Source: an uncultured Enterococcus sp.
GTDB taxonomy: Bacteria > Bacillota > Bacilli > Lactobacillales > Enterococcaceae
Direction of reading: 5' to 3'
Length of the DNA: 5,429 nt
Assembly: GCA_946409145.1 (NCBI GenBank)
Contig: CAMJVA010000114.1
Location: 1-5,429 of the forward strand
The notes beneath the pieces were generated by a model, which saw nothing but the letters and a program-made list of their open reading frames with translations, made no database searches and was not told where the DNA came from. This document shows, piece after piece, positions 1 through 5,429 of this stretch. A program made the position numbers and the translations under genes. Each line of letters opens with the position of its first letter. The stretch's first letter is position 1.

Positions 1-325
1 CACCTAAAATTTCTTTTGCTTCAGGAACTAATTTATTCGCTTCAATTAAATAATTGCGAAAACTTTCTTCGGCTAACAATCCGTCTTCTTTGTTGCCCAT
101 TTTTGCAAAAAACTGAGGAAAGCGCGCGTTTGTAATTCCTTCTCGAGGAATCTTCCCTTCTTCATAGGCCTGCCACAAAGAATGGTTCACCCTGTGATAC
201 AAGGCAATATTTTCTTTGTTATAGGGAATGTGTACATGTTGAAAAATTTTTTCTAAAGCATAAGTTTCAGAAGCACGAAAATCTAATAACGTATCATCTA
301 AGTCAAACAATAAGGCCTTTTTCAT
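1..325 (-). CDS. HAD-superfamily hydrolase, YjjG-like nucleotidase (partial, C-terminus cut by window edge)
   Basis: An open frame of 108 codons starts at ATG 325-323 and runs without a stop off the left edge. The N-terminus carries FDLDDTLLDF (residues 7-16), the HAD motif I DxDxT with nucleophile Asp8 and general acid/base Asp10. The following helical stretch (about 17-100) looks like the C1 cap of HAD subfamily IA. The motif wording and spacing resemble YjjG-type pyrimidine 5'-nucleotidases, which remove phosphate from (non-canonical) nucleoside monophosphates in the cytoplasm; motifs II and III are beyond the edge, so the substrate is an inference. Beta-phosphoglucomutase or another phosphatase of the same subfamily is possible. 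The start is 1 nt after the whiA stop, and its Shine-Dalgarno (AAGGAAGG, 331-338) lies inside the last whiA codons, so it is probably the fourth gene of the rapZ operon and translationally coupled. Confidence 0.85.
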   Translation of the reverse strand, partial: MKKALLFDLDDTLLDFRASETYALEKIFQHVHIPYNKENIALYHRVNHSLWQAYEEGKIPREGITNARFPQFFAKMGNKEDGLLAEESFRNYLIEANKLVPEAKEILG

Positions 326-326
326 T

Positions 327-1256
327 TTAACCTTCCTTTAGCTGCTGGGCGTATTCATTAATTTTTCTTAACCGGTGATTAATGCCTGATTTAGAAATTA
401 CTCCACTAGGAGCCATCTCTCCTAATTCTTTTAAAGAAACTTCAGGATACTGAATGCGCAACTCGGCGATTTCTTTTAATTTTGGTGGAAGTGAAGACAG
501 TCCCACTTTACTTTCAATGTAATGAATATTTTCAATTTGTTTAGCGGCAGCATCAATAGTTTTATTTAAATTTGCCGTTTCACAATTCACTAAGCGGTTC
601 ACAGAATTTCTCATATCTCTGACAATGCGCACATCTTCAAATTTCAACATGGCATTGGTGGCCCCAATTAAAGTTAGAAAATCAGCAATTTTCTCGGCTC
701 CTTTTAAATAGGCAATGTAGCCACTTCTTCTTTCTAGTGTGCGAGCATTTAAATCAAAATAATTCAACATTTTACAAATATCTTCATTGTGTTCTTCATA
801 TAAAGAATAAATTTCTAAATGATAGCGGCTAGTTTCAGGATTGTTCACCGAACCTCCTGCCATAAATGCCCCTCTTAAATAAGAGCGCATTTTTTGGTCG
901 TTACCCATAATCGTCTCTGACACATGGGCATGAAACATCATACCGTCCATAATATCTAAGTCTAATAAAATTCGTTGTGTATCTTGTTTTAAACGAACAA
1001 TATACACATTATTTTTCTTTAATTTCATTTTTCGTCGTACTAAAAGTTCACTTTTTACCTGATAATGATCTTTTAGCAAGGTAAAAATTCTTCTAGCAAT
1101 GGCTGCATTTTCCGTTTGGACATTTAAAATAAAGTTATGATTTAACAAACTTAAAGAGCCATTCATGCGAATGAGAGCTCCTAACTCTGCTTTAGCGTGT
1201 TCTCGGTGAACTTCTAAAGCAGTGAGCTCTCTTTTCACCTCAGCTGCAAAACTCAA
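327..1256 (-). CDS. whiA: DNA-binding protein WhiA
   Basis: This 309-residue protein matches the usual WhiA length and opens with the family signature MSFAAEVKREL. Residues about 1-220 form the LAGLIDADG-like half: the two motif helices are seen at ELGALIRMNG (24-33) and LRGAFMAGGS (127-136). The positions that are catalytic acids in homing endonucleases are Asn32 and Gly134 here, so no nuclease activity is expected. Residues about 250-300 form the C-terminal helix-turn-helix (SLPPKLKEIAEL, then SLKELGE and SGINHRLRKI). WhiA controls sporulation septation in Streptomyces; in Bacillus subtilis it is nucleoid-associated and affects division and chromosome segregation. The start is TTG (1256-1254), chosen because the family N-terminus begins exactly there and GGAG (1264-1267) sits 7 nt upstream. 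It follows yvcK after 17 nt. Its last codons AAG GAA GGT double as the ribosome binding site of the next gene. Confidence 0.97.
   Translation of the reverse strand: MSFAAEVKRELTALEVHREHAKAELGALIRMNGSLSLLNHNFILNVQTENAAIARRIFTLLKDHYQVKSELLVRRKMKLKKNNVYIVRLKQDTQRILLDLDIMDGMMFHAHVSETIMGNDQKMRSYLRGAFMAGGSVNNPETSRYHLEIYSLYEEHNEDICKMLNYFDLNARTLERRSGYIAYLKGAEKIADFLTLIGATNAMLKFEDVRIVRDMRNSVNRLVNCETANLNKTIDAAAKQIENIHYIESKVGLSSLPPKLKEIAELRIQYPEVSLKELGEMAPSGVISKSGINHRLRKINEYAQQLKEG
331..338 (-). promoter_or_regulatory. HAD gene ribosome binding site embedded in the whiA 3' end
   Basis: AAGGAAGG on the minus strand lies 5 nt before the ATG at 325. The same bases supply the Lys-Glu-Gly codons that end WhiA, and the whiA TAA lies between the site and the ATG. 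A terminating ribosome on whiA would sit over this site, which suggests translational coupling (inference). Confidence 0.75.
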
Positions 1257-1263
1257 AAAACTT

Positions 1264-1267
1264 CTCC
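1264..1267 (-). promoter_or_regulatory. whiA ribosome binding site (supports TTG start)
   Basis: The minus strand reads AAAGGCGGAGAAG and places GGAG 7 nt before the TTG at 1256. It lies wholly in the short gap after the yvcK TAG stop (1276-1274). There is no in-frame ATG nearby that would also give the conserved MSFA start, so this site decides for TTG. Confidence 0.75.
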
Positions 1268-1273
1268 GCCTTT

Positions 1274-2260
1274 CTAAAATAACAAATGCATAATTTCTTC
1301 CACAACTTTGTCTCCGTCATGGAAAACTCCGCCATTTTTCAGGGCTAAAAAGTCGGTGGAAATTACGCGACAACCTTCTTCTCTCAGGCCTTTAAAATCA
1401 TGAGTCACTTGCACCAAGTACTCATCGTAAGTTTCTTTATCCATATAATCTTCTGGAACGTGTTCTGTATTCACTAAAACAGTATCCACAAATTTATTTT
1501 TCAAATGTTTGTGTAACACTTTAATATGGTCCGCATCACTAAAATGTTCCGTTTCCCCTTTTTGCGTCATAATGTTACAAATATAAACCACTTCCGCTTT
1601 AGTGCGAATTAAAGCTTCTGCTACTTCAGAGATTACTAAATTCGGTAAAATACTCGTAAATAAACTCCCTGGTCCTAAACAAATTAAATCCGCTTCTTCA
1701 ATGGCTGAAATCACTTTTCTAGCTGGATGAGCTTCTCCATTATCTAAGGTATTTTTTACATACACTTGATCAATGGTTTTGGGATTTTTAGCAATACCAC
1801 TTTCTCCTGAAGCTTCCGTACCGTCTTTAAAAATCGCATGTAAGGTTAAAGGAGATTCAGATACTGGATACACGTGACCTTCAATGTGTAAAATCCGACC
1901 TAAAATTTGTACTGCATCGTACATGCTTCCTTTCATTTCCGCTAAGGCTGCAATAATTAAATTTCCTAAAGCGTGATTGGCGAAATATTCGTCTCCTTCT
2001 TTAAAGCGGTACTGAAATAATTTTTCATACATTTGTGGCATATCTGATAAAGCCACTAAAACATTGCGCAAATCTCCAGGAGGGGCAATGGATAAAGAAC
2101 GACGCAATTGACCAGAAGATCCGCCGTCATCGGCTACAGTGACAATGGCTGTAATATCGGCTCCTTGGTTTCTTAAACTATTTAAAATAACTGGAAGACC
2201 CGTGCCTCCACCAATGACCACAATTTTCGGTTTTTTCATCCGATAGGTTTTCATTTTCAT
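1274..2260 (-). CDS. yvcK: YvcK/GlmR family gluconeogenesis and cell-envelope factor
   Basis: This 328-residue protein belongs to the YvcK (GlmR) family, related in fold to CofD. It has a Rossmann-like nucleotide-sugar site: GGGTGLP (17-23), ADDGGSSG (43-50), PPGDLRN (60-66), NHALGN (95-100), GPGSLFTS (196-203) and CNIMTQKGET (228-237). In B. subtilis the protein binds UDP-GlcNAc, stimulates GlmS and so steers carbon into peptidoglycan precursors; it is needed on gluconeogenic carbon and is localised along the cell wall. The transfer activity of CofD is not assigned to this family. The start ATG (2260-2258) overlaps the rapZ TGA (2259-2257), which implies coupled translation; only a weak GGTGA (2268-2272) lies 7 nt upstream. 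A second ATG two codons later (2254) would give MKTYRMKKPK, which looks like the usual family start, so the first two residues are uncertain. The stop is TAG. Confidence 0.97.
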   Translation of the reverse strand: MKMKTYRMKKPKIVVIGGGTGLPVILNSLRNQGADITAIVTVADDGGSSGQLRRSLSIAPPGDLRNVLVALSDMPQMYEKLFQYRFKEGDEYFANHALGNLIIAALAEMKGSMYDAVQILGRILHIEGHVYPVSESPLTLHAIFKDGTEASGESGIAKNPKTIDQVYVKNTLDNGEAHPARKVISAIEEADLICLGPGSLFTSILPNLVISEVAEALIRTKAEVVYICNIMTQKGETEHFSDADHIKVLHKHLKNKFVDTVLVNTEHVPEDYMDKETYDEYLVQVTHDFKGLREEGCRVISTDFLALKNGGVFHDGDKVVEEIMHLLF

Positions 2261-3159
2261 GAGCGGTTCACCGTTTCTTTCCGTTTATCTTTATCTCGGT
2301 GAGTAATATTTACTTTATACTCTTTACTTAAAGCTTCTCCAATGCGTTGTGTTAAGGCAACAGAACGGTGTTGTCCTCCAGTACAGCCAATGGCAATGGT
2401 GACATTATTTTTTCCTTCTTTTTGGTACCCTGGCATAATCGTCCATAAAAGAGCCATAAATTTATCATAAAATTCTTGGGTTTCTGGAAAATCCATCACG
2501 TAATCGTACACAGGTTGATCAAGGCCAGTTAAGGGTCTTAAATTAGAAACATAGTGAGGGTTTGGTAAAAAGCGCACATCAATCACAATATCTGCATCAA
2601 TCGGCAAACCATATTTAAAACCAAAAGAAACCATTTCAATTCTAAAAGTGTGGGTTTCTTGAGTTTTAAAATGGGCATAGATTTCTTCTCGTAATTGTCT
2701 TGGAGACAAAGTAGTCGTATCAATAATTAATTGAGCATCGGCTTTGATTTCTTCCATAATGGCCCGTTCTTTTTTAATTCCTTCTGTTACCAAACCGTCC
2801 ATGGCTAAAGGATGGGTTCTTCTTGTTTCTTTGTAACGAGATACTAATTCATGATCAGAAGCATCTAAAAATAAAAGGGTTGTATCAATAACTTTAGTAT
2901 TTTCAATTTCCACTAACATATCTTGAATTTCTCTAAAGAAAGAGCGGGAACGCATATCAATAACTAAAGCAATGTGAGTCACTTTCCCACTTTCTTTAAT
3001 TAATTCCCAAAATTTTGGAATTAAAGAAGGAGGCATATTATCTACACAAAAGTAACCTAAGTCTTCAAAACTTTGCATGGCTACTGTTTTTCCTGCGCCA
3101 CTCATTCCTGTAATAATCACTAATTTTAATTGTTCAGCTGCTTGATTATTCAAATTCAT
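2257..3159 (-). CDS. rapZ: RapZ/YvcJ P-loop nucleotide-binding protein
   Basis: This 300-residue protein is a full-length RapZ (YvcJ). The N-terminal kinase-like half has Walker A GMSGAGKT (18-25) with Lys24, DNMPPSL (40-46) and a Walker B-like LVIDMR (65-70). The C-terminal half has FGFKYGLP (179-186), RFLPNP (196-201) and the signature GCTGGQHRSV (258-267). It ends in a basic run with KRK (292-294), then six extra residues. In E. coli RapZ binds glucosamine-6-phosphate and hands the sRNA GlmZ to RNase E, tuning glmS; the C-terminal half binds the RNA and metabolite. In B. subtilis YvcJ hydrolyses nucleotides and its absence affects competence; an RNA target is not established in Firmicutes. 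It is the first gene of the operon behind a strong promoter. The ATG at 3159 is only 3 nt from AAAGGAG (3163-3169); TTG at codon 3 is 9 nt away and is a rival start. Confidence 0.97.
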   Translation of the reverse strand: MNLNNQAAEQLKLVIITGMSGAGKTVAMQSFEDLGYFCVDNMPPSLIPKFWELIKESGKVTHIALVIDMRSRSFFREIQDMLVEIENTKVIDTTLLFLDASDHELVSRYKETRRTHPLAMDGLVTEGIKKERAIMEEIKADAQLIIDTTTLSPRQLREEIYAHFKTQETHTFRIEMVSFGFKYGLPIDADIVIDVRFLPNPHYVSNLRPLTGLDQPVYDYVMDFPETQEFYDKFMALLWTIMPGYQKEGKNNVTIAIGCTGGQHRSVALTQRIGEALSKEYKVNITHRDKDKRKETVNRS

Positions 3160-3162
3160 TCA

Positions 3163-3169
3163 CTCCTTT
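3163..3169 (-). promoter_or_regulatory. rapZ ribosome binding site
   Basis: AAAGGAG followed by TGA is a near-complete match to the 16S anti-Shine-Dalgarno. It is unusually close (3 nt) to the annotated ATG at 3159, but ideally spaced (9 nt) from an in-frame TTG at 3153-3151, so it bears on start choice. Confidence 0.8.
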
Positions 3170-3191
3170 GTGAAGTTTCATATCAACACTC

Positions 3192-3220
3192 ATTATACCA
3201 CAACAATCCGGGTGTGTCTT
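3192..3220 (-). promoter_or_regulatory. Promoter of the rapZ-yvcK-whiA-HAD operon
   Basis: On the minus strand there is a perfect -10 TATAAT (3197-3192) preceded by TGG, making an extended -10 (TGnTATAAT, from 3200). A 17-nt spacer separates it from AAGACA (3220-3215), which matches the -35 consensus TTGACA at four of six bases. This is a classic vegetative sigma (SigA-type) promoter. Transcription would start near 3185, leaving a leader of about 26 nt that is too short for a riboswitch. Confidence 0.85.
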
Positions 3221-3249
3221 TAGTTATAAAGGGAAAGCCGCCAGCTTTT

Positions 3250-3289
3250 AAAACAAAAAATCACTCGCATTTTTTGCGAGTGATTTTTT
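3250..3289 (-). terminator. Rho-independent terminator after the CoADR-like gene (structurally bidirectional)
   Basis: Arms 3255-3269 and 3275-3289 are perfect 15-bp inverted repeats (core TCACTCGCA / TGCGAGTGA) with a 5-nt loop. On the minus strand the hairpin begins 3 nt after the TAA of the flavoprotein gene and is followed by TTTTTTGTTTT. The plus strand also ends in a T run (3284-3294), so it could work in both directions, but no plus-strand gene is present to use it. It insulates the rapZ promoter from upstream transcription. Confidence 0.93.
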
Positions 3290-3292
3290 ATT

Positions 3293-4624
3293 TTACTCTT
3301 GGCTAGCGACATTTCCTAAAATATTATTAAAGTCCCAACGCGTAGAAACTGTTGGCGCATAAATTAAATCTAAATATCCTAGTTCTTCAGTGGTCATTTT
3401 TTTCGTCACAGCTAGTGCCAAGACATCCACTCTTAAAACTGCCCCAGAGTTTCCGACAATTTGTCCTCCTAAAATAACGTGAGTTTCAGGGTCAGAATAT
3501 AAAATTCCTAACAATTTTCCTTGACCAGGATAATAGTTGGTGTGATTAACATCTTCAATGACCGTTTTTTTAAAAGGAATGTTTAACCGATTTAAATCTC
3601 CTTCACTAAGACCTGTTTTTCCTGCTTCTAAGGAAAGTAATTTTAGTCCCATACTTTGAATGCCAGTTGTTAATTCTTTGCTGCCTCCAACTAAATTTTC
3701 CCCGACAATTCGGCCTAATTTATTGGCATAAGTCGCCAAGGGAACAGAAACGTGTTCTTTCGTTAAAGCATCCACAATTGTAGCGCAATCTCCTGCAGCA
3801 TACACATCTTTTACGGAAGTTTCTCCTGTTTTTTCTGTGGCTAAAGCGCCATTTTTAATTTTTTTAAATTCTTCTGTTAAAAATTTTGTATTAGGCGCAA
3901 CACCTGTGGCTAAAATAACCATGTCTGGACGGAAACGATTTTTTTCGGTGATTACTTCTGTCACTGTGTTTTCTCCCACAAATTCTTGAACTTTTTCATT
4001 TAAAAAAAGCGCTACGCCGTTTTTAGTAATTTCTTTAGCAAAAAGATCGGTGACTTCTTTAGCAAAAGCGCCTCCACCTAAGTGATCAGCTCCTTCAATG
4101 ACTGTAACTTTTTTTCCTTGAGCAAGGCACGCTTCCACTAACTCTAAGCCAATAAACCCTCCGCCTATAATCACGACATTTTCTAAATTTTTGTTACTTA
4201 AAGCTTTTTTTAGTGCGTGTCCTTGGGCTAAAGTTCTTAAATAAAATAAATTGTCATAGTCTTTTTTAATAAAAGGCAGTTTACTAACACTTGCTCCAGT
4301 AGCAATCATTAATTTGTCGTAAGACTCTTCGTAAATTCCATCTTGATTTTTCACTTGTAGCATTTTTTCTTTAGTGTTCACTTTTAAAACTTCTGAATGA
4401 AAAAGGACTTGAATATTTTCTTTGGCAAAATCTTCTTTCGTTCTTGAAATCATTTCCTGAGGGTCAGAGAAAAAGTCCCCAGCAAAATAAGGTAAACCGC
4501 AAGCTCCAAAGCTTATCATTTCCCCTTTTTCTAAAATTTTTATTTCGCAATTTTTATCCATTCTTCTAGCTTTAGCAGCAGCTGACGTTCCTGCTGCTGT
4601 ACCTCCAATAATGACAATTTTCAT
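3293..4624 (-). CDS. CoA-disulfide reductase / NADH oxidase family FAD-dependent oxidoreductase
   Basis: This 443-residue protein is a complete single-cysteine member of the pyridine nucleotide-disulfide reductase superfamily. The FAD-binding motif IIGGTAAG is at 5-12, and the redox cysteine is Cys42 in SFGACGLPY (38-46). The NAD(P)-binding motif IIGGGFIG (152-159) is followed by Glu177 at the end of the second strand, which usually favours NADH over NADPH. The second FAD contact is AAGDC (276-280). The C-terminal dimerisation domain has NYYPG (363-367) and LIYAPTVS (420-427), where Tyr422 corresponds by position to a tyrosine important in S. aureus CoA-disulfide reductase. There is no rhodanese or other fused domain. 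Reduction of CoA-disulfide (or another low-molecular-weight disulfide or persulfide) with NADH is the best guess, because the CGLPY wording fits that branch better than the SCG of classical water-forming Nox; NADH oxidase or peroxidase activity cannot be excluded. It is monocistronic, with AAAGGAG (4632-4638) 7 nt upstream of ATG. Confidence 0.9.
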   Translation of the reverse strand: MKIVIIGGTAAGTSAAAKARRMDKNCEIKILEKGEMISFGACGLPYFAGDFFSDPQEMISRTKEDFAKENIQVLFHSEVLKVNTKEKMLQVKNQDGIYEESYDKLMIATGASVSKLPFIKKDYDNLFYLRTLAQGHALKKALSNKNLENVVIIGGGFIGLELVEACLAQGKKVTVIEGADHLGGGAFAKEVTDLFAKEITKNGVALFLNEKVQEFVGENTVTEVITEKNRFRPDMVILATGVAPNTKFLTEEFKKIKNGALATEKTGETSVKDVYAAGDCATIVDALTKEHVSVPLATYANKLGRIVGENLVGGSKELTTGIQSMGLKLLSLEAGKTGLSEGDLNRLNIPFKKTVIEDVNHTNYYPGQGKLLGILYSDPETHVILGGQIVGNSGAVLRVDVLALAVTKKMTTEELGYLDLIYAPTVSTRWDFNNILGNVASQE

Positions 4625-4664
4625 TAAAATTCTCCTTTAAAAAAACTTTTCTATCCTCATAATT

Positions 4665-4673
4665 ATTCTATCA
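4665..4673 (-). promoter_or_regulatory. Extended -10 promoter of the CoADR-like gene
   Basis: The minus strand reads TGATAGAAT, an extended -10 (TGnTAnAAT) about 40 nt before the ATG. No good -35 is found at 16-18 nt; the nearest likeness, TTTAAA, would need a 15-nt spacer. The extended -10 probably compensates. Transcription would start near 4658, after the terminator of the preceding gene. Confidence 0.6.
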
Positions 4674-4707
4674 CACCTTCGCTTTTTTAAAGGAAATGGT
4701 CTCTTTT

Positions 4708-4746
4708 ACAAAACAAAAAGTGAGTGCCAAAATTGGTCACTCACTT
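4708..4746 (-). terminator. Rho-independent terminator after the GH65 gene
   Basis: Arms 4718-4726 (AAGTGAGTG) and 4738-4746 (CACTCACTT) pair perfectly over 9 bp. After a single bulged base (4737), CC (4727-4728) and GG (4735-4736) extend the stem around an AT-rich loop. On the minus strand the hairpin runs into TTTTTGTTTTG. The plus strand has no T run after the hairpin, so it acts in the minus direction, ending transcription about 57 nt after the GH65 stop codon. Confidence 0.88.
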
Positions 4747-4803
4747 AAATCTTAATAAACGGTGGTCCAAAAGTAACTCTTTCGGAAATAAGCACTTTTT
4801 TCT

Positions 4804-5429
4804 TTACGGTACTACCGTCACTGTATCTTTTAACAAAATTTCTTGCTCGTTTACTTTAAGTGTTAAAGGATCCCCTGCTTTTAAAAGAAGCGTTACAGAG
4901 TCATGATCTACACTTACTTCAATACGGCGATTTTCATAGTTCATAATAAAGCTATATCCTGTCCAATCTTTTGGACAGAATGGCTTAAAGCTTAAACCAT
5001 TTTTACTGCGCATTCCAGCAAAACCTTGAACAATGCTCAACCAAGCTCCAGACATAGATGTAATATGGAGTCCATCTTCTGTATCGTTATTATAATTATC
5101 TAAATCAAGGCGCGCTGTGCGTTGGTACATTTCCACTGCTTTTTCTTCATAACCAAGTTCTGCCGCTAAAACAGCGTGAACCATGGCGGATAAAGAAGAT
5201 TCATGAACGGTCATAGGTTCATAAAAATCAAAATTATGTTTCTTTTCTTCCAAGGTAAATTGATCATTGAAAAAATAAATCCCTTGTAAAACGTCTGCTT
5301 GTTTAATAAAGCAGCTTCGTAAAATTTTATCCCAAGACCAATGTTGATTAATGGGACGATCTTCTGCACCTAAACTATTTGCTGGTCGCAAATCTTTATC
5401 TAAAAATGTATCATGTTGCACAAAAATTT
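4804..5429 (-). CDS. GH65 glycoside phosphorylase, probably maltose phosphorylase (partial, N-terminus outside window)
   Basis: The frame is open from the right edge to a TAA at 4806-4804, giving about 208 C-terminal residues of a protein that is normally about 750 or more. GTG at 5421 is internal, not the start, because coding similarity continues upstream of it. Family landmarks are KQADVLQG (about 5304-5281), TVHESSLS (about 5211-5188) and LDLDNYNNDTEDGLHITSM (about 5109-5053). The KQ and HESS segments line the phosphate site in GH65 phosphorylases; the catalytic glutamate lies upstream, outside the window. The last 60 or so residues form the small C-terminal beta-sheet domain. GH65 enzymes split alpha-glucobioses with phosphate into beta-glucose-1-phosphate and glucose, in the cytoplasm. 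Maltose phosphorylase is the commonest type in lactic acid bacteria, but trehalose, trehalose-6-phosphate, kojibiose or nigerose phosphorylase cannot be ruled out from this end alone. A terminator follows, so it is the last gene of its unit. Confidence 0.92.
   Translation of the reverse strand, partial: IFVQHDTFLDKDLRPANSLGAEDRPINQHWSWDKILRSCFIKQADVLQGIYFFNDQFTLEEKKHNFDFYEPMTVHESSLSAMVHAVLAAELGYEEKAVEMYQRTARLDLDNYNNDTEDGLHITSMSGAWLSIVQGFAGMRSKNGLSFKPFCPKDWTGYSFIMNYENRRIEVSVDHDSVTLLLKAGDPLTLKVNEQEILLKDTVTVVP

Noticed and set aside
3234..3248. Small hairpin AAAGC-CGCCA-GCTTT upstream of the rapZ promoter.
   Set aside because: The stem is only 5 bp, it has no T run at its end, and it lies outside the expected transcript; no role can be supported.
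3284..3294. Use of the 3255-3289 hairpin as a plus-strand terminator.
   Set aside because: The structure would work, but no plus-strand gene ends into it, so only the minus-strand role is supported.
4697..4710. Possible CcpA cre site (TGTAAAAGAGACCA on the minus strand) upstream of the flavoprotein promoter.
   Set aside because: It lacks the central CG and has further mismatches to the cre consensus, and its arms are not palindromic.
4741..4803. In-frame open stretch of about 20 codons after the GH65 TAA, as if a longer GH65 had acquired a nonsense codon.
   Set aside because: Such a short open run is expected by chance in AT-rich DNA, the translated tail shows no GH65 likeness, and it ends inside the terminator arm; a plain 3' untranslated stretch is simpler.
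4724..4906. A 60-codon open frame on the plus strand starting inside the terminator.
   Set aside because: It lies mostly antisense to the GH65 coding region, begins in the terminator hairpin, has no ribosome binding site and shows no recognisable protein features; it is a shadow frame.
5419..5421. GTG as the start codon of the right-hand gene.
   Set aside because: The frame stays open to the window edge and the conserved GH65 C-terminal region alone cannot be a complete enzyme, so the true start is outside the window.

Overview
The window is AT-rich and every convincing gene lies on the minus strand, so transcription runs from high to low coordinates. Protein content points to a low-GC Gram-positive of the order Lactobacillales. 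Enterococcaceae or a close relative is my best guess, from remembered similarity of RapZ, YvcK and WhiA to enterococcal versions and the presence of a GH65 disaccharide phosphorylase; this is an inference, not a search result.

Layout, in transcription order. (1) 5429-4804: the C-terminal part of a GH65 glycoside phosphorylase, most likely maltose phosphorylase; its start and catalytic core lie outside the window. A Rho-independent terminator follows at about 4708-4746. (2) 4624-3293: a complete single-cysteine flavoprotein of the CoA-disulfide reductase / NADH oxidase family, with its own extended -10 promoter, a good ribosome binding site, and a perfect hairpin terminator starting 3 nt after its stop codon. 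(3) 3220-3192: a well-formed promoter driving a compact cluster rapZ (yvcJ) - yvcK (glmR) - whiA - HAD hydrolase. The rapZ stop and yvcK start overlap by 4 nt, yvcK and whiA are 17 nt apart, and whiA and the HAD gene are 1 nt apart. The HAD gene (325-1) runs off the left edge.

How the genes fit together. RapZ-YvcK-WhiA is a widely conserved Firmicutes/Actinobacteria cluster linking amino-sugar and cell-envelope precursor status (RapZ, YvcK) with a DNA-binding cell-cycle/division factor (WhiA). The HAD protein, resembling YjjG-type nucleotidases, appears translationally coupled to the end of that operon. The flavoprotein and the GH65 phosphorylase are separate transcription units, judging by terminators on both sides of the flavoprotein gene.

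There is no RNA gene, CRISPR array, insertion sequence or phage-like module that I can see, and the two intergenic gaps (3160-3292 and 4625-4803) are explained by promoters and terminators. I do not see evidence for a new biological system here; the second-look points are modest: start-codon choices, translational coupling of the HAD gene, the true substrate of the flavoprotein, and the unknown target of a RapZ with an E. coli-like basic tail.
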